In this document: in pieces, positions 40,388-46,943 of the stretch | How positions within the stretch are numbered: the first letter of the stretch is position 1 | Layout: every line of letters begins with the position of its first letter | Source: an uncultured Prochlorococcus sp. | GTDB lineage: Bacteria; Cyanobacteriota; Cyanobacteriia; PCC-6307; Cyanobiaceae | DNA: 59,128 nt | Assembly: GCA_902615165.1 (NCBI GenBank) | Contig: CACMNZ010000003.1 | Span: 1 to 59,128, forward strand | Direction: 5' to 3' | The notes under the pieces: model-generated | Databases searched by the model: none | Seen by the model: the letters and a program-made list of their open reading frames with translations, nothing else | Told to the model about the DNA's origin: nothing | Position numbers and translations under genes: made by a program

Positions 40388-40765
40388 ATGAATCAAAATT
40401 CTGTCAAAACAATTGGTATTAATGATGAAGCAAGAAAAGATTCACACCTAGTATATGTAAATCAGGCTGATGGATTAAAAGGCATCCTTAATAGGAATTT
40501 TGATGAATGGTCTAATTTTGATAGTTGGGAAAGCATTTCAGTCCAGCAATGGATTTTTTCAAGAGCTTTGGAGGTTTTCAAAGGTAAGAAAATTGATATT
40601 AAATGCGATTGTTGTGAACGTATTGATTTAATCCCAAATGATTTTGAGAGTATTAAAAAAGAAAAATGCTTTGGTAAAAAAAGTGCTTACATGATTGAAA
40701 AAGTTGTAGATGAAATTGTATTAGCTAAGTCAAGAAGAGAAAGTGATGGAACATATTCTGCGTAA
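40388..40765 (+). CDS. Hypothetical protein with CxxC-like pair
   Basis: 125 residues from ATG 40388. Soluble, with WSNFDSWESISVQQWIFSRA and CDCCERIDL, a cluster of three cysteines that could bind metal. Ends AKSRRESDGTYSA. Not recognised. Confidence 0.55.
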   Translation: MNQNSVKTIGINDEARKDSHLVYVNQADGLKGILNRNFDEWSNFDSWESISVQQWIFSRALEVFKGKKIDIKCDCCERIDLIPNDFESIKKEKCFGKKSAYMIEKVVDEIVLAKSRRESDGTYSA

Positions 40766-40801
40766 GATTCATAAATATTTATGGAGTGAAAAATCTTCTA
40801 C

Positions 40802-40984
40802 TTACCAGTGAAAATTATCAGAAGATCCAATCGTTAAATTTCTAGTGGACATCTTATGGAACTTAAAGTGTACCGAATCACTAAACTCCTTTTCATCTGA
40901 GTAATTCACAAGATCCACTGGGTCGATGTTTTCATCGAACCATGCATCATATTCAATATGGTTTGGTTCAGCAAAATAACTCAT
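40802..40984 (-). CDS. Small protein, paralogue of the gene at 44747
   Basis: 60 residues from ATG 40984. The start MSYFAEPNHIEYDAWFDENI and the end KFHKMSTRNLTIGSS match the protein at 44747-44947 closely in order and spacing. The first 45 residues are at least two-thirds identical. The two lie on opposite strands about 3.8 kb apart and bracket the accessory patch. Function unknown. Confidence 0.6.
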   Translation of the reverse strand: MSYFAEPNHIEYDAWFDENIDPVDLVNYSDEKEFSDSVHFKFHKMSTRNLTIGSSDNFHW

Positions 40985-41124
40985 ATCCAATTAATAGCTT
41001 CCAAAAAGCGCATAAACGGTACATGCTATACCAAATTAAAATTTTTAATTTTTAGATAATCTATATTTTTAACTTGTTTATAAATATTACTTGCTAAAAA
41101 GATAGTAGAAATATCTATAAATTC

Positions 41125-41478
41125 ATGTCTCTCGATACAACCATGGTTTCTATTCATCCCCACTTCACAATCAAGGATGGGAAATTGGACCAGTGCATAG
41201 ATCTTTTAGAAGAAATTTTGGTACTGACAAAAGCTAATGAACCTGACTGCCTTTTTTTTAATATCACTACATGCGGTTCAGATAAGGCTTATGTAAGAGA
41301 GGCATATAAAGATGGTGCTGCCGCTTTATTTCATCTCAAAAACATGGGACATATGATTCCTAAGCTTTTTGAAGTGTCAGATATTACTGTGCAGGTCCAA
41401 GGCCCTGCAAAGGAGATTGAACCCTTGAAGGAAATACTGCCAGACGCTGATTTTTATGAAGCAATATCTGGATTTTGA
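41125..41478 (+). CDS. Antibiotic-biosynthesis-monooxygenase (ABM)-like protein
   Basis: 117 residues, likely a dimeric alpha/beta-barrel: MVSIHPHFTIKDGKLDQCID as strand and helix, DCLFFNITTCGSDKAYVREAY and FHLKNMGHMIPKLFEV. Such proteins include quinol monooxygenases and small stress enzymes; here the substrate is unknown. It is followed by a copy of the short repeat and a T-run. Confidence 0.7.
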   Translation: MSLDTTMVSIHPHFTIKDGKLDQCIDLLEEILVLTKANEPDCLFFNITTCGSDKAYVREAYKDGAAALFHLKNMGHMIPKLFEVSDITVQVQGPAKEIEPLKEILPDADFYEAISGF

Positions 41479-41493
41479 TTTAGATTGTACATA

Positions 41494-41506
41494 TTGTCAG
41501 TCGATC
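41494..41506 (+). repeat. Short repeat copy 1 (TTGTCAGTCGATC)
   Basis: One substitution from the TTGACAGTCGATC core of the other copies. It starts 16 bp after the ABM-like gene stop and is followed by GGCT-TTT-AGCC and about 11 T. Confidence 0.7.
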
Positions 41507-41512
41507 GCTAGA

Positions 41513-41537
41513 GGCTTTTAGCCACCTTTTTTTTTTT
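41513..41537 (+). terminator. Hairpin and T-run after repeat copy 1
   Basis: GGCT-TTT-AGCC then ACC and a run of 11 T. The stem is short but the T-run is long. Probably ends the ABM-like transcript. Confidence 0.55.
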
Positions 41538-41609
41538 AGAAATTCAAAATAAATTAATCTTTCCTTTACTTATATCAAGTAACTTTATTTCAACTCAAAT
41601 ATTATTTTT

Positions 41610-41957
41610 ATGGCATCAACTTTTTATATTGTTCATCATGAATTTAAGGCAGGAAAAGCTGAAAAATGGTGGGAAACAGCTTATGCGGCGATGGCACCGG
41701 GTGGTGGATGGGATGATGCTGTAGCAGCTAATAAAGAAAAAGGATTTTTTAACCATTCCGCAAATGCCGTAACTAGAACTGGTCCTGTATATTGTTTTTG
41801 GGAAGTAAAAGAGGGTATTTCAGCTGATGAGTTTCAGGAGTTTATAGATGGACCCTCTGGTCCAGGGTTCGGACAAGATGCATTGATGAATATCTGTAAA
41901 CCAATTGACACATCATTAATGAATGGACAAACACCTTATCCACCAGTTTTTTATTGA
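41610..41957 (+). CDS. Small hypothetical protein, possible alpha/beta-barrel
   Basis: 115 residues starting MASTFYIVHHEFKAGKAEKW, with YCFWEVKEGISADEFQEFID and a proline-rich end. The strand-helix-strand pattern suggests a dimeric ferredoxin-like barrel. Its GC content is higher than nearby genes. Ends 3 bp before repeat copy 2. Confidence 0.6.
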   Translation: MASTFYIVHHEFKAGKAEKWWETAYAAMAPGGGWDDAVAANKEKGFFNHSANAVTRTGPVYCFWEVKEGISADEFQEFIDGPSGPGFGQDALMNICKPIDTSLMNGQTPYPPVFY

Positions 41958-41960
41958 TTA

Positions 41961-41977
41961 TTGACAGTCGATCTAAA
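41961..41977 (+). repeat. Short repeat copy 2 (TTGACAGTCGATCTAAA)
   Basis: Exact copy of the consensus. With the next 17 bp it matches copy 3 at 30 of 34 positions. The T-run at 41994-42001 leads directly into the ATG of the DUF3764 gene. Confidence 0.85.
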
Positions 41978-42001
41978 ATAAATAGCAATTAGCTTTTTTT
42001 T

Positions 42002-42286
42002 ATGACTATTGAAACAACTGTTTTCACCTTCAAACTTTCAAATACATTTGAAGAATGGGTAAAAATGTTTGATAGTCCAGAGATAGATGCATTTCATAAA
42101 ACGGTAGGACTTACTCCTCTATATCGTGGCAAAAGTTTAATTGATCCCAAAGAAGTTATTGTTATTCATCAAGCTGAAGAAGGTGTGGCTAAGCATGTTT
42201 TTTCAGATCCAGAAACCATCAAGAATATAGAATCTGGAGGGCATATTTATAGCACAACGAAAATCACAAGTTGGGTTTCTGAGTAG
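42002..42286 (+). CDS. DUF3764-family protein
   Basis: 94 residues: TVFTFKLSNTFEEWVKMFDS, PLYRGKSLIDPKEVIVIHQA and a GGHIYSTTKITSWVS tail match the DUF3764 pattern of Prochlorococcus and marine Synechococcus. Likely a ferredoxin-like alpha/beta barrel. The ATG follows immediately on a T8 run, so there is no room for a normal ribosome-binding site except in the repeat. Confidence 0.75.
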   Translation: MTIETTVFTFKLSNTFEEWVKMFDSPEIDAFHKTVGLTPLYRGKSLIDPKEVIVIHQAEEGVAKHVFSDPETIKNIESGGHIYSTTKITSWVSE

Positions 42287-42408
42287 TCGAAACACTAACT
42301 ATTTAAATCTATACAAATAATTAGAAATAGGAGTTCCATATAAGATCTTTAAAACAAAATTAGGTTATAGCAGAGTTTAAGGATGAGAGTATTAACTAAT
42401 TAGTTCGA

Positions 42409-42528
42409 CTAAATTATTAATAAGAATCTGAGTGCAAGAGGTAACCACAGACATATAATAAGCATTAGTAAAAGAGTAATAGCATGAACATTTGGGATGT
42501 ATTGCTCTTTAAAAATTTGCGTCTTCAT
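42409..42528 (-). CDS. Tiny membrane protein
   Basis: A 39-residue frame, MKTQIFKEQYIPNVHAITLL then LMLIICLWLPLALRFLLII, one or two helices. Starts 3 bp after the stop of the next frame upstream, so probably co-translated. Confidence 0.45.
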   Translation of the reverse strand: MKTQIFKEQYIPNVHAITLLLMLIICLWLPLALRFLLII

Positions 42529-42531
42529 AAT

Positions 42532-42621
42532 TTATCTCGCTTTCTTAAGTTTGATTTCTCTTCTAATAAGCAGAGCTATGACTACAACACACATATTCAT
42601 TAGAAATACGTCTAATGGCAT
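42532..42621 (-). CDS. Tiny single-helix protein
   Basis: A 29-residue frame, MPLDVFLMNMCVVVIALLIR then REIKLKKAR: one helix with a strongly basic tail. First of a pair with the 39-residue frame. Confidence 0.45.
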   Translation of the reverse strand: MPLDVFLMNMCVVVIALLIRREIKLKKAR

Positions 42622-42685
42622 TTAATAAAAAAGTCTCTACTTAATTAATAGCAAGATTATTGATCTACGGATTAGTAAATGAAAA

Positions 42686-42871
42686 TTAAATTGAGATTCT
42701 ATCAAGCATCAATATATCTTGAGCGTGAATTGTATCTCTCTTATCTTCATCTTCGGGATCTTTATAAGATTCAATTTCAGCTTGAATTTTTCTCTTATAA
42801 ACTCCCTTGATATAATCAATTTCTCTTCTTTCTTTATTAAGTATAGAAAATGGTGATCTTTTTAAGTTCAT
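42686..42871 (-). CDS. Small charged hypothetical protein
   Basis: 61 residues, MNLKRSPFSILNKERREIDY and DPEDEDKRDTIHAQDILMLD. A good AAGGAG ribosome-binding site lies 6 bp upstream of the ATG. Not recognised. Confidence 0.6.
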   Translation of the reverse strand: MNLKRSPFSILNKERREIDYIKGVYKRKIQAEIESYKDPEDEDKRDTIHAQDILMLDRISI

Positions 42872-42898
42872 AACAATCTCCTTAAAAATAAGTTTTCA

Positions 42899-43036
42899 TT
42901 AGCTCCAGTTTTTGTCAGATTCAACAAAGCTATCCAATGTTTGTTGATTTCTGATTTCTTCCTCAAGAAGTTCTTCCTCTGATCTTTCTTCAAGCTCAGA
43001 TTTATAATTTTCTTTTAGTTTGGATTTGGTAGACAT
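42899..43036 (-). CDS. Small acidic hypothetical protein
   Basis: A 45-residue frame starting MSTKSKLKENYKSELEERSE, with a run of glutamates and a likely helix, ending FVESDKNWS. Same strand as the other small genes of this patch. Confidence 0.5.
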   Translation of the reverse strand: MSTKSKLKENYKSELEERSEEELLEEEIRNQQTLDSFVESDKNWS

Positions 43037-43161
43037 TTACTCATGACGACTACAACTATGTTCTAACTAGTCAGACAGGCCATCCGACTCATAAATATGT
43101 ACGGTTTGAGGAACTCACATATACGGATAAAGGATCAACAATTGAATTTGAATATGGTTAA
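43033..43161 (+). pseudogene. Frameshifted small gene remnant
   Basis: An open frame with no start codon encodes HDDYNYVLTSQTGHPTHKYV then RFEELTYTDKGSTIEFEYG before TAA 43159. It is protein-like, with more GC than its surroundings. An ATG at 43043 (MTTTTMF) enters a different frame and stops at once, so a one- or two-base change would link it to the downstream part. Not recognised. Confidence 0.4.
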
Positions 43162-43168
43162 AGAATTA

Positions 43169-43264
43169 TCAATTTGGATCAATTTTCCCTTTAAGAATCA
43201 TCAAAATTGGCAGACCAATAATCATCAGAATCCCATCGATTAGTAAGAAAGTATTAAGATTCAT
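43169..43264 (-). CDS. Tiny single-helix protein, coupled
   Basis: A 31-residue frame, MNLNTFLLIDGILMIIGLPI then LMILKGKIDPN. Its ATG overlaps the stop of the preceding gene in an ATGA junction. Confidence 0.5.
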   Translation of the reverse strand: MNLNTFLLIDGILMIIGLPILMILKGKIDPN

Positions 43265-43452
43265 TTTTCTATTTCTTCGGAGATATTCCAACTAAAAGTT
43301 ATCCCTTTTTTAATTGGGTCTTTTTTCATATCATTCATCTCTTTTCTGATTTTGTTGTAGTACTCCAACTCTTCTGAATCATCAGAACCAAGTCCATAAT
43401 TCATGGTTGCCGCAAGATATATTCTGTGCATCCTGTATGACGATAATGACAT
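43261..43452 (-). CDS. Small hypothetical protein
   Basis: 63 residues, MSLSSYRMHRIYLAATMNYG then acidic, ending TFSWNISEEIEK. Overlaps the next tiny frame in an ATGA junction. Confidence 0.55.
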   Translation of the reverse strand: MSLSSYRMHRIYLAATMNYGLGSDDSEELEYYNKIRKEMNDMKKDPIKKGITFSWNISEEIEK

Positions 43453-43525
43453 TTCTCAGAACAATATTTTTTAAATACTAAAATATTTAAAAGCTATTTA
43501 AGACTAATTAGTTTTATTGGGCTAA

Positions 43526-43569
43526 ACCCTCGCCGAGACAAGAACTCAGGGCCTCTCCATTATCAAGCG
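43526..43569 (-). pseudogene. Degraded tRNA 3' fragment (tRNA-Thr-like)
   Basis: Read on the minus strand it aligns without gaps to the better-kept fragment at 43688-43731 at 31 of 44 positions, covering the anticodon arm, T arm and 3' acceptor. No 5' half is present. Probably an old recombination scar. Confidence 0.5.
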
Positions 43570-43687
43570 AAGTAAATTATTTTAATAAGAAATAAATATT
43601 CTCTAGTTCGTTTATATTTAGTGCTTTAAAATTATTTTATTCTTTCAAATACTTATAAACTAAGTTATAGAGATACTTCTTGTTCAT

Positions 43688-43733
43688 GCCCTCGTCGGGA
43701 CTTGAACCCGAGATCTCTCCCTTACCAAGGGAA
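43688..43733 (-). pseudogene. tRNA-Thr (GGT) 3' fragment
   Basis: The minus strand reads CCCTTGGTAAGGG (anticodon arm, loop TTGGTAA, anticodon GGT), then the T arm CTCGGGTTCAAGTCCCGA and 3' acceptor CGAGGGC. The D arm and 5' acceptor half are absent; the upstream sequence is unrelated AT-rich DNA. A 3' tRNA fragment like this is the expected att duplicate left by an element integrating into an intact tRNA-Thr. Confidence 0.7.
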
Positions 43734-43873
43734 TCAAAAGTATTTCAAAACTATTGGTATAACTGAAGTTTAGGGGTAAATATTACTAAGCGTTAACTAA
43801 TTAGTGCGATAACTAGTGCGAAGAGAATAATCCCCTCAAGGGAAGGGCTAGTTTCTTGTTTTATAAATAGTTC

Positions 43874-43930
43874 TACCCTAATCTTTAATTACATTCAGAC
43901 GAACATAAAATGTTAATTAAGATTAGGGTA
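43874..43930. repeat. 22-nt near-perfect inverted repeat
   Basis: The left arm (43874-43895, starting TACCCTAATCTTTAATTA) and right arm (43909-43930, ending TTAAGATTAGGGTA) are almost fully complementary. They are separated by 13 bases (CAGACGAACATAA). It lies 89 bp before the leader ORF of the terminase-like gene. No long T-run follows, so it is not a normal terminator. Confidence 0.75.
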
Positions 43931-44018
43931 AGCTAAGCTATAACCCCTTGTTAGAACTGAATTTATTCTACAAATCTATAATATTTAATGCTATAAATAC
44001 AATAGTTAAACCTACTTT

Positions 44019-44078
44019 ATGTCTGTTTTTGAGCAAGAGCTAGATGCAAGGATAGGCAAACCAAGTAGTAATGACTAA
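44019..44078 (+). CDS. 19-residue leader ORF overlapping the HTH gene
   Basis: MSVFEQELDARIGKPSSND with its stop overlapping the next ATG by 8 bp. The overlap suggests the short peptide or its translation couples to the downstream gene. Confidence 0.45.
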   Translation: MSVFEQELDARIGKPSSND

Positions 44079-44415
44079 AAGAGCAACTAAACAAGAAACC
44101 GAATTAAGAGTTGCACATGCTGCTGAATTAGTTGCTGAAGGACAAGCGTATTCATCTATTACTTCCTTTGTTGCCGCAAAATATGGAATCTCAAGAAGAA
44201 GAGCCAGGCAGATCACTTCTAATGCTTATCTTTTGCTGAAAGATGATATTGAGGAAGGGGACTTAAATCGCCGTGAAATGACAGCGAAATTAGTATGTAC
44301 TCTAGAAACTGCTATGCATAAAGCAATGCAAGAAAAACAATATTCTGCAGTTGCAAGTAATGCAAAAGTCCTTATGAAATTAATAGGTTTAGAAGCAAAA
44401 ACACAAATTAGATAA
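44071..44415 (+). CDS. HTH protein resembling phage terminase small subunits
   Basis: 114 residues. An N-terminal DNA-binding helical region contains TSFVAAKYGISRRRARQITS (about 32-51), like a terminase small-subunit HTH, followed by a helical part (MTAKLVCTLETAMHKAMQEK and AVASNAKVLMKLIGLE). The tail looks like the oligomerisation helices of TerS. No large subunit or portal gene is nearby. A transcriptional regulator is the alternative. Confidence 0.55.
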   Translation: MTKRATKQETELRVAHAAELVAEGQAYSSITSFVAAKYGISRRRARQITSNAYLLLKDDIEEGDLNRREMTAKLVCTLETAMHKAMQEKQYSAVASNAKVLMKLIGLEAKTQIR

Positions 44416-44746
44416 TTACTTTTTATTAAAAATATAACTTTCAAAAATTCCTTTCTTTTTGTTTTTTTCTTTTAAACAATTCATAACTTGCTTATAACTT
44501 TAAAATGTGATTCTAATTATGCATTCAATTCTTCTAAAGCAAAGCAGTGGCCTTGGATGCAATTTTTTATAGTATGCAAAAAGTAAACTAATCATTTTTT
44601 TAAATTAAAAAAATATTTTATTTTTTCTTATTCGTATCTTATTTAATTCTTAAAGAAGAGTTCATTAAATCTTTTAAACTGTAGATAGCTTCTATATTCT
44701 CCTCACACGAAATAGAGAAGCTTTTTCTTTTTGAAATAAATTTGGT
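44416..44746. other. Intergenic stretch, nothing recognised
   Basis: About 330 bp of AT-rich sequence without a gene of credible length, RNA structure or repeat copy. Confidence 0.5.
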
Positions 44747-44947
44747 ATGACTTATTTTGCAGAGCCAAATTACATAGAATATGACCTGTGGTTTGATTCA
44801 AATATTAATTCAGTTGATTTAATTAACTATTCAGATGAAAATGAATTTTGTAATTTTACGCATAAAAAATTCCATAAGATATCAAGTTTAAATTTAGTTA
44901 TTGGTTCCTCAAAATATAAACAAATGATGATTTTTTCTTTTTTTTAA
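44747..44947 (+). CDS. Small protein, paralogue of the gene at 40802
   Basis: 66 residues, MTYFAEPNYIEYDLWFDSNI then VDLINYSDENEF and KFHKISSLNLVIGSS, clearly the same family as 40802-40984. The tail (KYKQMMIFSFF) runs on past the point where its relative stops. On the plus strand, so the two copies form an inverted pair. Confidence 0.58.
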   Translation: MTYFAEPNYIEYDLWFDSNINSVDLINYSDENEFCNFTHKKFHKISSLNLVIGSSKYKQMMIFSFF

Positions 44948-45069
44948 TTTCCTTGCAGAGTTAATGCATTTCTTTATTGTTTTATCTCTCTGATTCTGGC
45001 ATAGCAAAAGTAAATTTTTTGATATAAATTTTTAAGGCATTAAGCACTAAAGTTTAATTATCAAAGAGC

Positions 45070-45300
45070 TCAATCGCAATAATTTCCAGCACTCATATTT
45101 ACTGAATTTTGTGAAGTAATTCTTTCTAAGTTTTTATTTAAATTATTAGCTTGATTAGAAGCTGAATAAAATCCAACTGTTAAAAAAACAAGTGTTATAG
45201 AAGTTACTATTGTACTGAACTGGATAACTCCATCTGCCAGAATAGTTGGAGTTTTTAGAGATAAAATAGCTTTTTTTCTCTTTGCGTTTGATTTTGCCAT
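45070..45300 (-). CDS. Small membrane protein
   Basis: 76 residues: a basic start MAKSNAKRKKAILSLKTPTI, one helix (FSTIVTSITLVFLTVGFY) and a polar tail with NLNKNLERITSQ. Not recognised. Confidence 0.55.
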   Translation of the reverse strand: MAKSNAKRKKAILSLKTPTILADGVIQFSTIVTSITLVFLTVGFYSASNQANNLNKNLERITSQNSVNMSAGNYCD

Positions 45301-45411
45301 AATCTTAACTTTTACTTAAATTTTTCTTAAGTTAATTTTAATAATAAGCAAAAAAATTAATTTGTCAGTTAGTAAATTTACTCATTTATAAAAACTTATT
45401 ACTTTTTTTAT

Positions 45412-45428
45412 TTTAGATTGACTGTCAA
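45412..45428 (-). repeat. Short repeat copy 5 (one substitution)
   Basis: Minus strand TTGACAGTCAATCTAAA, differing from the consensus by one base. It contains the perfect palindrome ATTGACTGTCAAT when read with its flank. Confidence 0.7.
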
Positions 45429-45482
45429 TTTAATCTGTCTTTAAATATCAACTCCTAAGGTAAATTTAATTTTTAAATTATT

Positions 45483-45740
45483 TTGGGTTACTTAAAAAAA
45501 GAATTTATTAAATCACTTAAAGTTAAAGGGTCCATATTTTTAATTGTGTTAATTATTGGATTTATTTACTCAAGTCCAAAATCAAAAGTAATTATTGCAA
45601 ATTCTTTGACTTCTTCCGCTAAATTTTTAAACGAAACTGTAGAAATAACAGATAAAGATAGTTGGTTTTCTGAACCTGATTTCATTTTTAGTCTTAGGTT
45701 AAAATTACGAGAATTATTGAGAGGAACTCAAAGAGGTTGA
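45483..45740 (+). CDS. Small membrane-anchored protein
   Basis: 85 residues from TTG 45483 (no ATG in frame). Basic start, one helix IFLIVLIIGFIYSS, then an extracytoplasmic polar region ending LRELLRGTQRG. Ends 25 bp before repeat copy 3. Not recognised. Confidence 0.5.
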   Translation: MGYLKKEFIKSLKVKGSIFLIVLIIGFIYSSPKSKVIIANSLTSSAKFLNETVEITDKDSWFSEPDFIFSLRLKLRELLRGTQRG

Positions 45741-45764
45741 GAAGGAGCTAAATGCTAATTATGG

Positions 45765-45779
45765 TAGATCGACTGTCAA
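45765..45779 (-). repeat. Short repeat copy 3, supplies a stop codon
   Basis: Minus strand TTGACAGTCGATCTA. The TGA inside it is the stop codon of the chimeric gene (GGA TAT CAC GAT TGA). Confidence 0.85.
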
Positions 45780-46243
45780 TCGTGATATCCAACTTTAGAA
45801 ACAATATTTCCTGAAACAGGGTCAGTAACTCCAAGTTCTGGAGACAACTCTTCCATAAATCCTCTAACCTCATCAAGGTGAGCAATCATAGCTGGTCTTT
45901 GAGCTGAAATAGCTTCTGCACTTTTCCAGATCCCAACAAAACAGTAATCATAATCTCCAGTTTTAGCGATATATCTTTGAGTCATTCCCTCAAAACTTGT
46001 TTTATCTATTACTTCGAAATACTTATCTACACAATCAGATTTTAATTTAAATCGAACAACATTCATAAAATTTTGAGCAGTCATAAAAAAAGAGAGTTTT
46101 ATCCCTCTCAGTTTAGATCGACTGTCAACAACCAAGACAGATTCACCTCTTTCAACTTTATCTCCTGGATTTTTCAACCATTCCACAATCTTGCCCTCCG
46201 TCATAGTAGAACTCAAGGCAGGCATGAATATTTCGTGAGACAT
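45776..46243 (-). CDS. Chimeric gene: truncated PdhC lipoyl segment fused to an ABM-like domain
   Basis: 155 residues. Residues 1-39 (start MSHEIFMPALSSTMTEGKIV, end GESVLVV) match the start of dihydrolipoamide acetyltransferase PdhC and stop just before the lipoyl-lysine DKA site, which is lost. Residues 40-53 are encoded by repeat copy 4 and its hairpin. M54 (ATG 46084) opens a 102-residue ABM-like protein (MTAQNFMNVVRFKLKS, then DYCFVGIWKSAEAISAQRP). The free-standing ABM gene from 46084 may be the real product. A true pdhC must lie elsewhere. Confidence 0.72.
   Translation of the reverse strand: MSHEIFMPALSSTMTEGKIVEWLKNPGDKVERGESVLVVDSRSKLRGIKLSFFMTAQNFMNVVRFKLKSDCVDKYFEVIDKTSFEGMTQRYIAKTGDYDYCFVGIWKSAEAISAQRPAMIAHLDEVRGFMEELSPELGVTDPVSGNIVSKVGYHD
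46085..46109 (-). terminator. Hairpin with T-run inside the chimeric gene
   Basis: Minus strand GAGAG-GGATAAAA-CTCTC followed by seven T, ending directly at ATG 46084. It would stop transcripts that enter from the PdhC fragment. Confidence 0.65.
46112..46128 (-). repeat. Short repeat copy 4, at the PdhC junction
   Basis: Exact TTGACAGTCGATCTAAA on the minus strand. PdhC similarity ends exactly where the repeat starts (GTT GTT GAC AGT CGA). Confidence 0.85.
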
Positions 46244-46461
46244 AAGAAAATTGTTATTGCATAAGTTTCAAGGGATTTCTACCAAACTTCCTAAAGTTTT
46301 TATGATTAAGAACCCTTTAAACTCTTGTTTTAATTATACGAAATCATGTTCACAGTGGGAACTCTTAAAACTTAAGAAAGTAATAATTTAGATCGATTAG
46401 AATTTAAAACTCTTCGAAATTAAGATTTACTTATATTTATCAAAAATGCTAAATCTTCTTT

Positions 46462-46905
46462 TTAATTATTATCTATTGATTGAATAACTCCATCTTTAAC
46501 CGTAATCGAGACTTGCATTTTTTCGATAAGATTGTCTCCAACAGCGACATCACAAAAACTATCCACTTGCCCTTGATCAACAATTTCGTCCATTTTCAAT
46601 TCGCGAACTTGACTCTGTTGTTGAAGTAGATTTCTTTTTTGTTCTTCAATTTCATTTCGTTTTGCTGCGACTTGTTGTTGCACCTGACTAACCTGTTCTT
46701 GAACCCTTGGATCTAGAGGATTAACCGATTGGGATCTAATATTATTTACTATTTGCTGCCCCTCTTGCTCCAGTTGCGATAGTTGCTGATCAATGTTTGA
46801 GATTGCTTTACTTAATTCTTTTTCAGCATCTTCCTTCCAAGTTGGAGTAACTACAGCTTTAATAGCTATTGAACGCTTTATAGATATTGAGTTTTTTGTT
46901 TCCAT
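46462..46905 (-). CDS. YlqD-family protein
   Basis: 147 residues: a short beta region (SISIKRSIAIKAVVTPTWKE), a long glutamine-rich coiled coil (DQQLSQLEQEGQQIVNNIRS onwards) and a C-terminal barrel KMQVSITVKDGVIQSID. This organisation matches YlqD of cyanobacteria and firmicutes, whose function is unknown. Confidence 0.8.
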   Translation of the reverse strand: METKNSISIKRSIAIKAVVTPTWKEDAEKELSKAISNIDQQLSQLEQEGQQIVNNIRSQSVNPLDPRVQEQVSQVQQQVAAKRNEIEEQKRNLLQQQSQVRELKMDEIVDQGQVDSFCDVAVGDNLIEKMQVSITVKDGVIQSIDNN

Positions 46906-46943
46906 AAAAAATTAAATTACCTTATCAATATAGATAGAACAAA

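Noticed and set aside
43501..43760. A complete tRNA gene
   Set aside because: Neither fragment has a D arm or a 5' acceptor half; upstream sequence does not pair with the 3' acceptor.
46387..46400. TTTAGATCGATTAG, a possible sixth copy of the short repeat
   Set aside because: Only the first 10 bases match the reversed repeat; the CTGTCAA half is missing, so it is within chance in AT-rich DNA.
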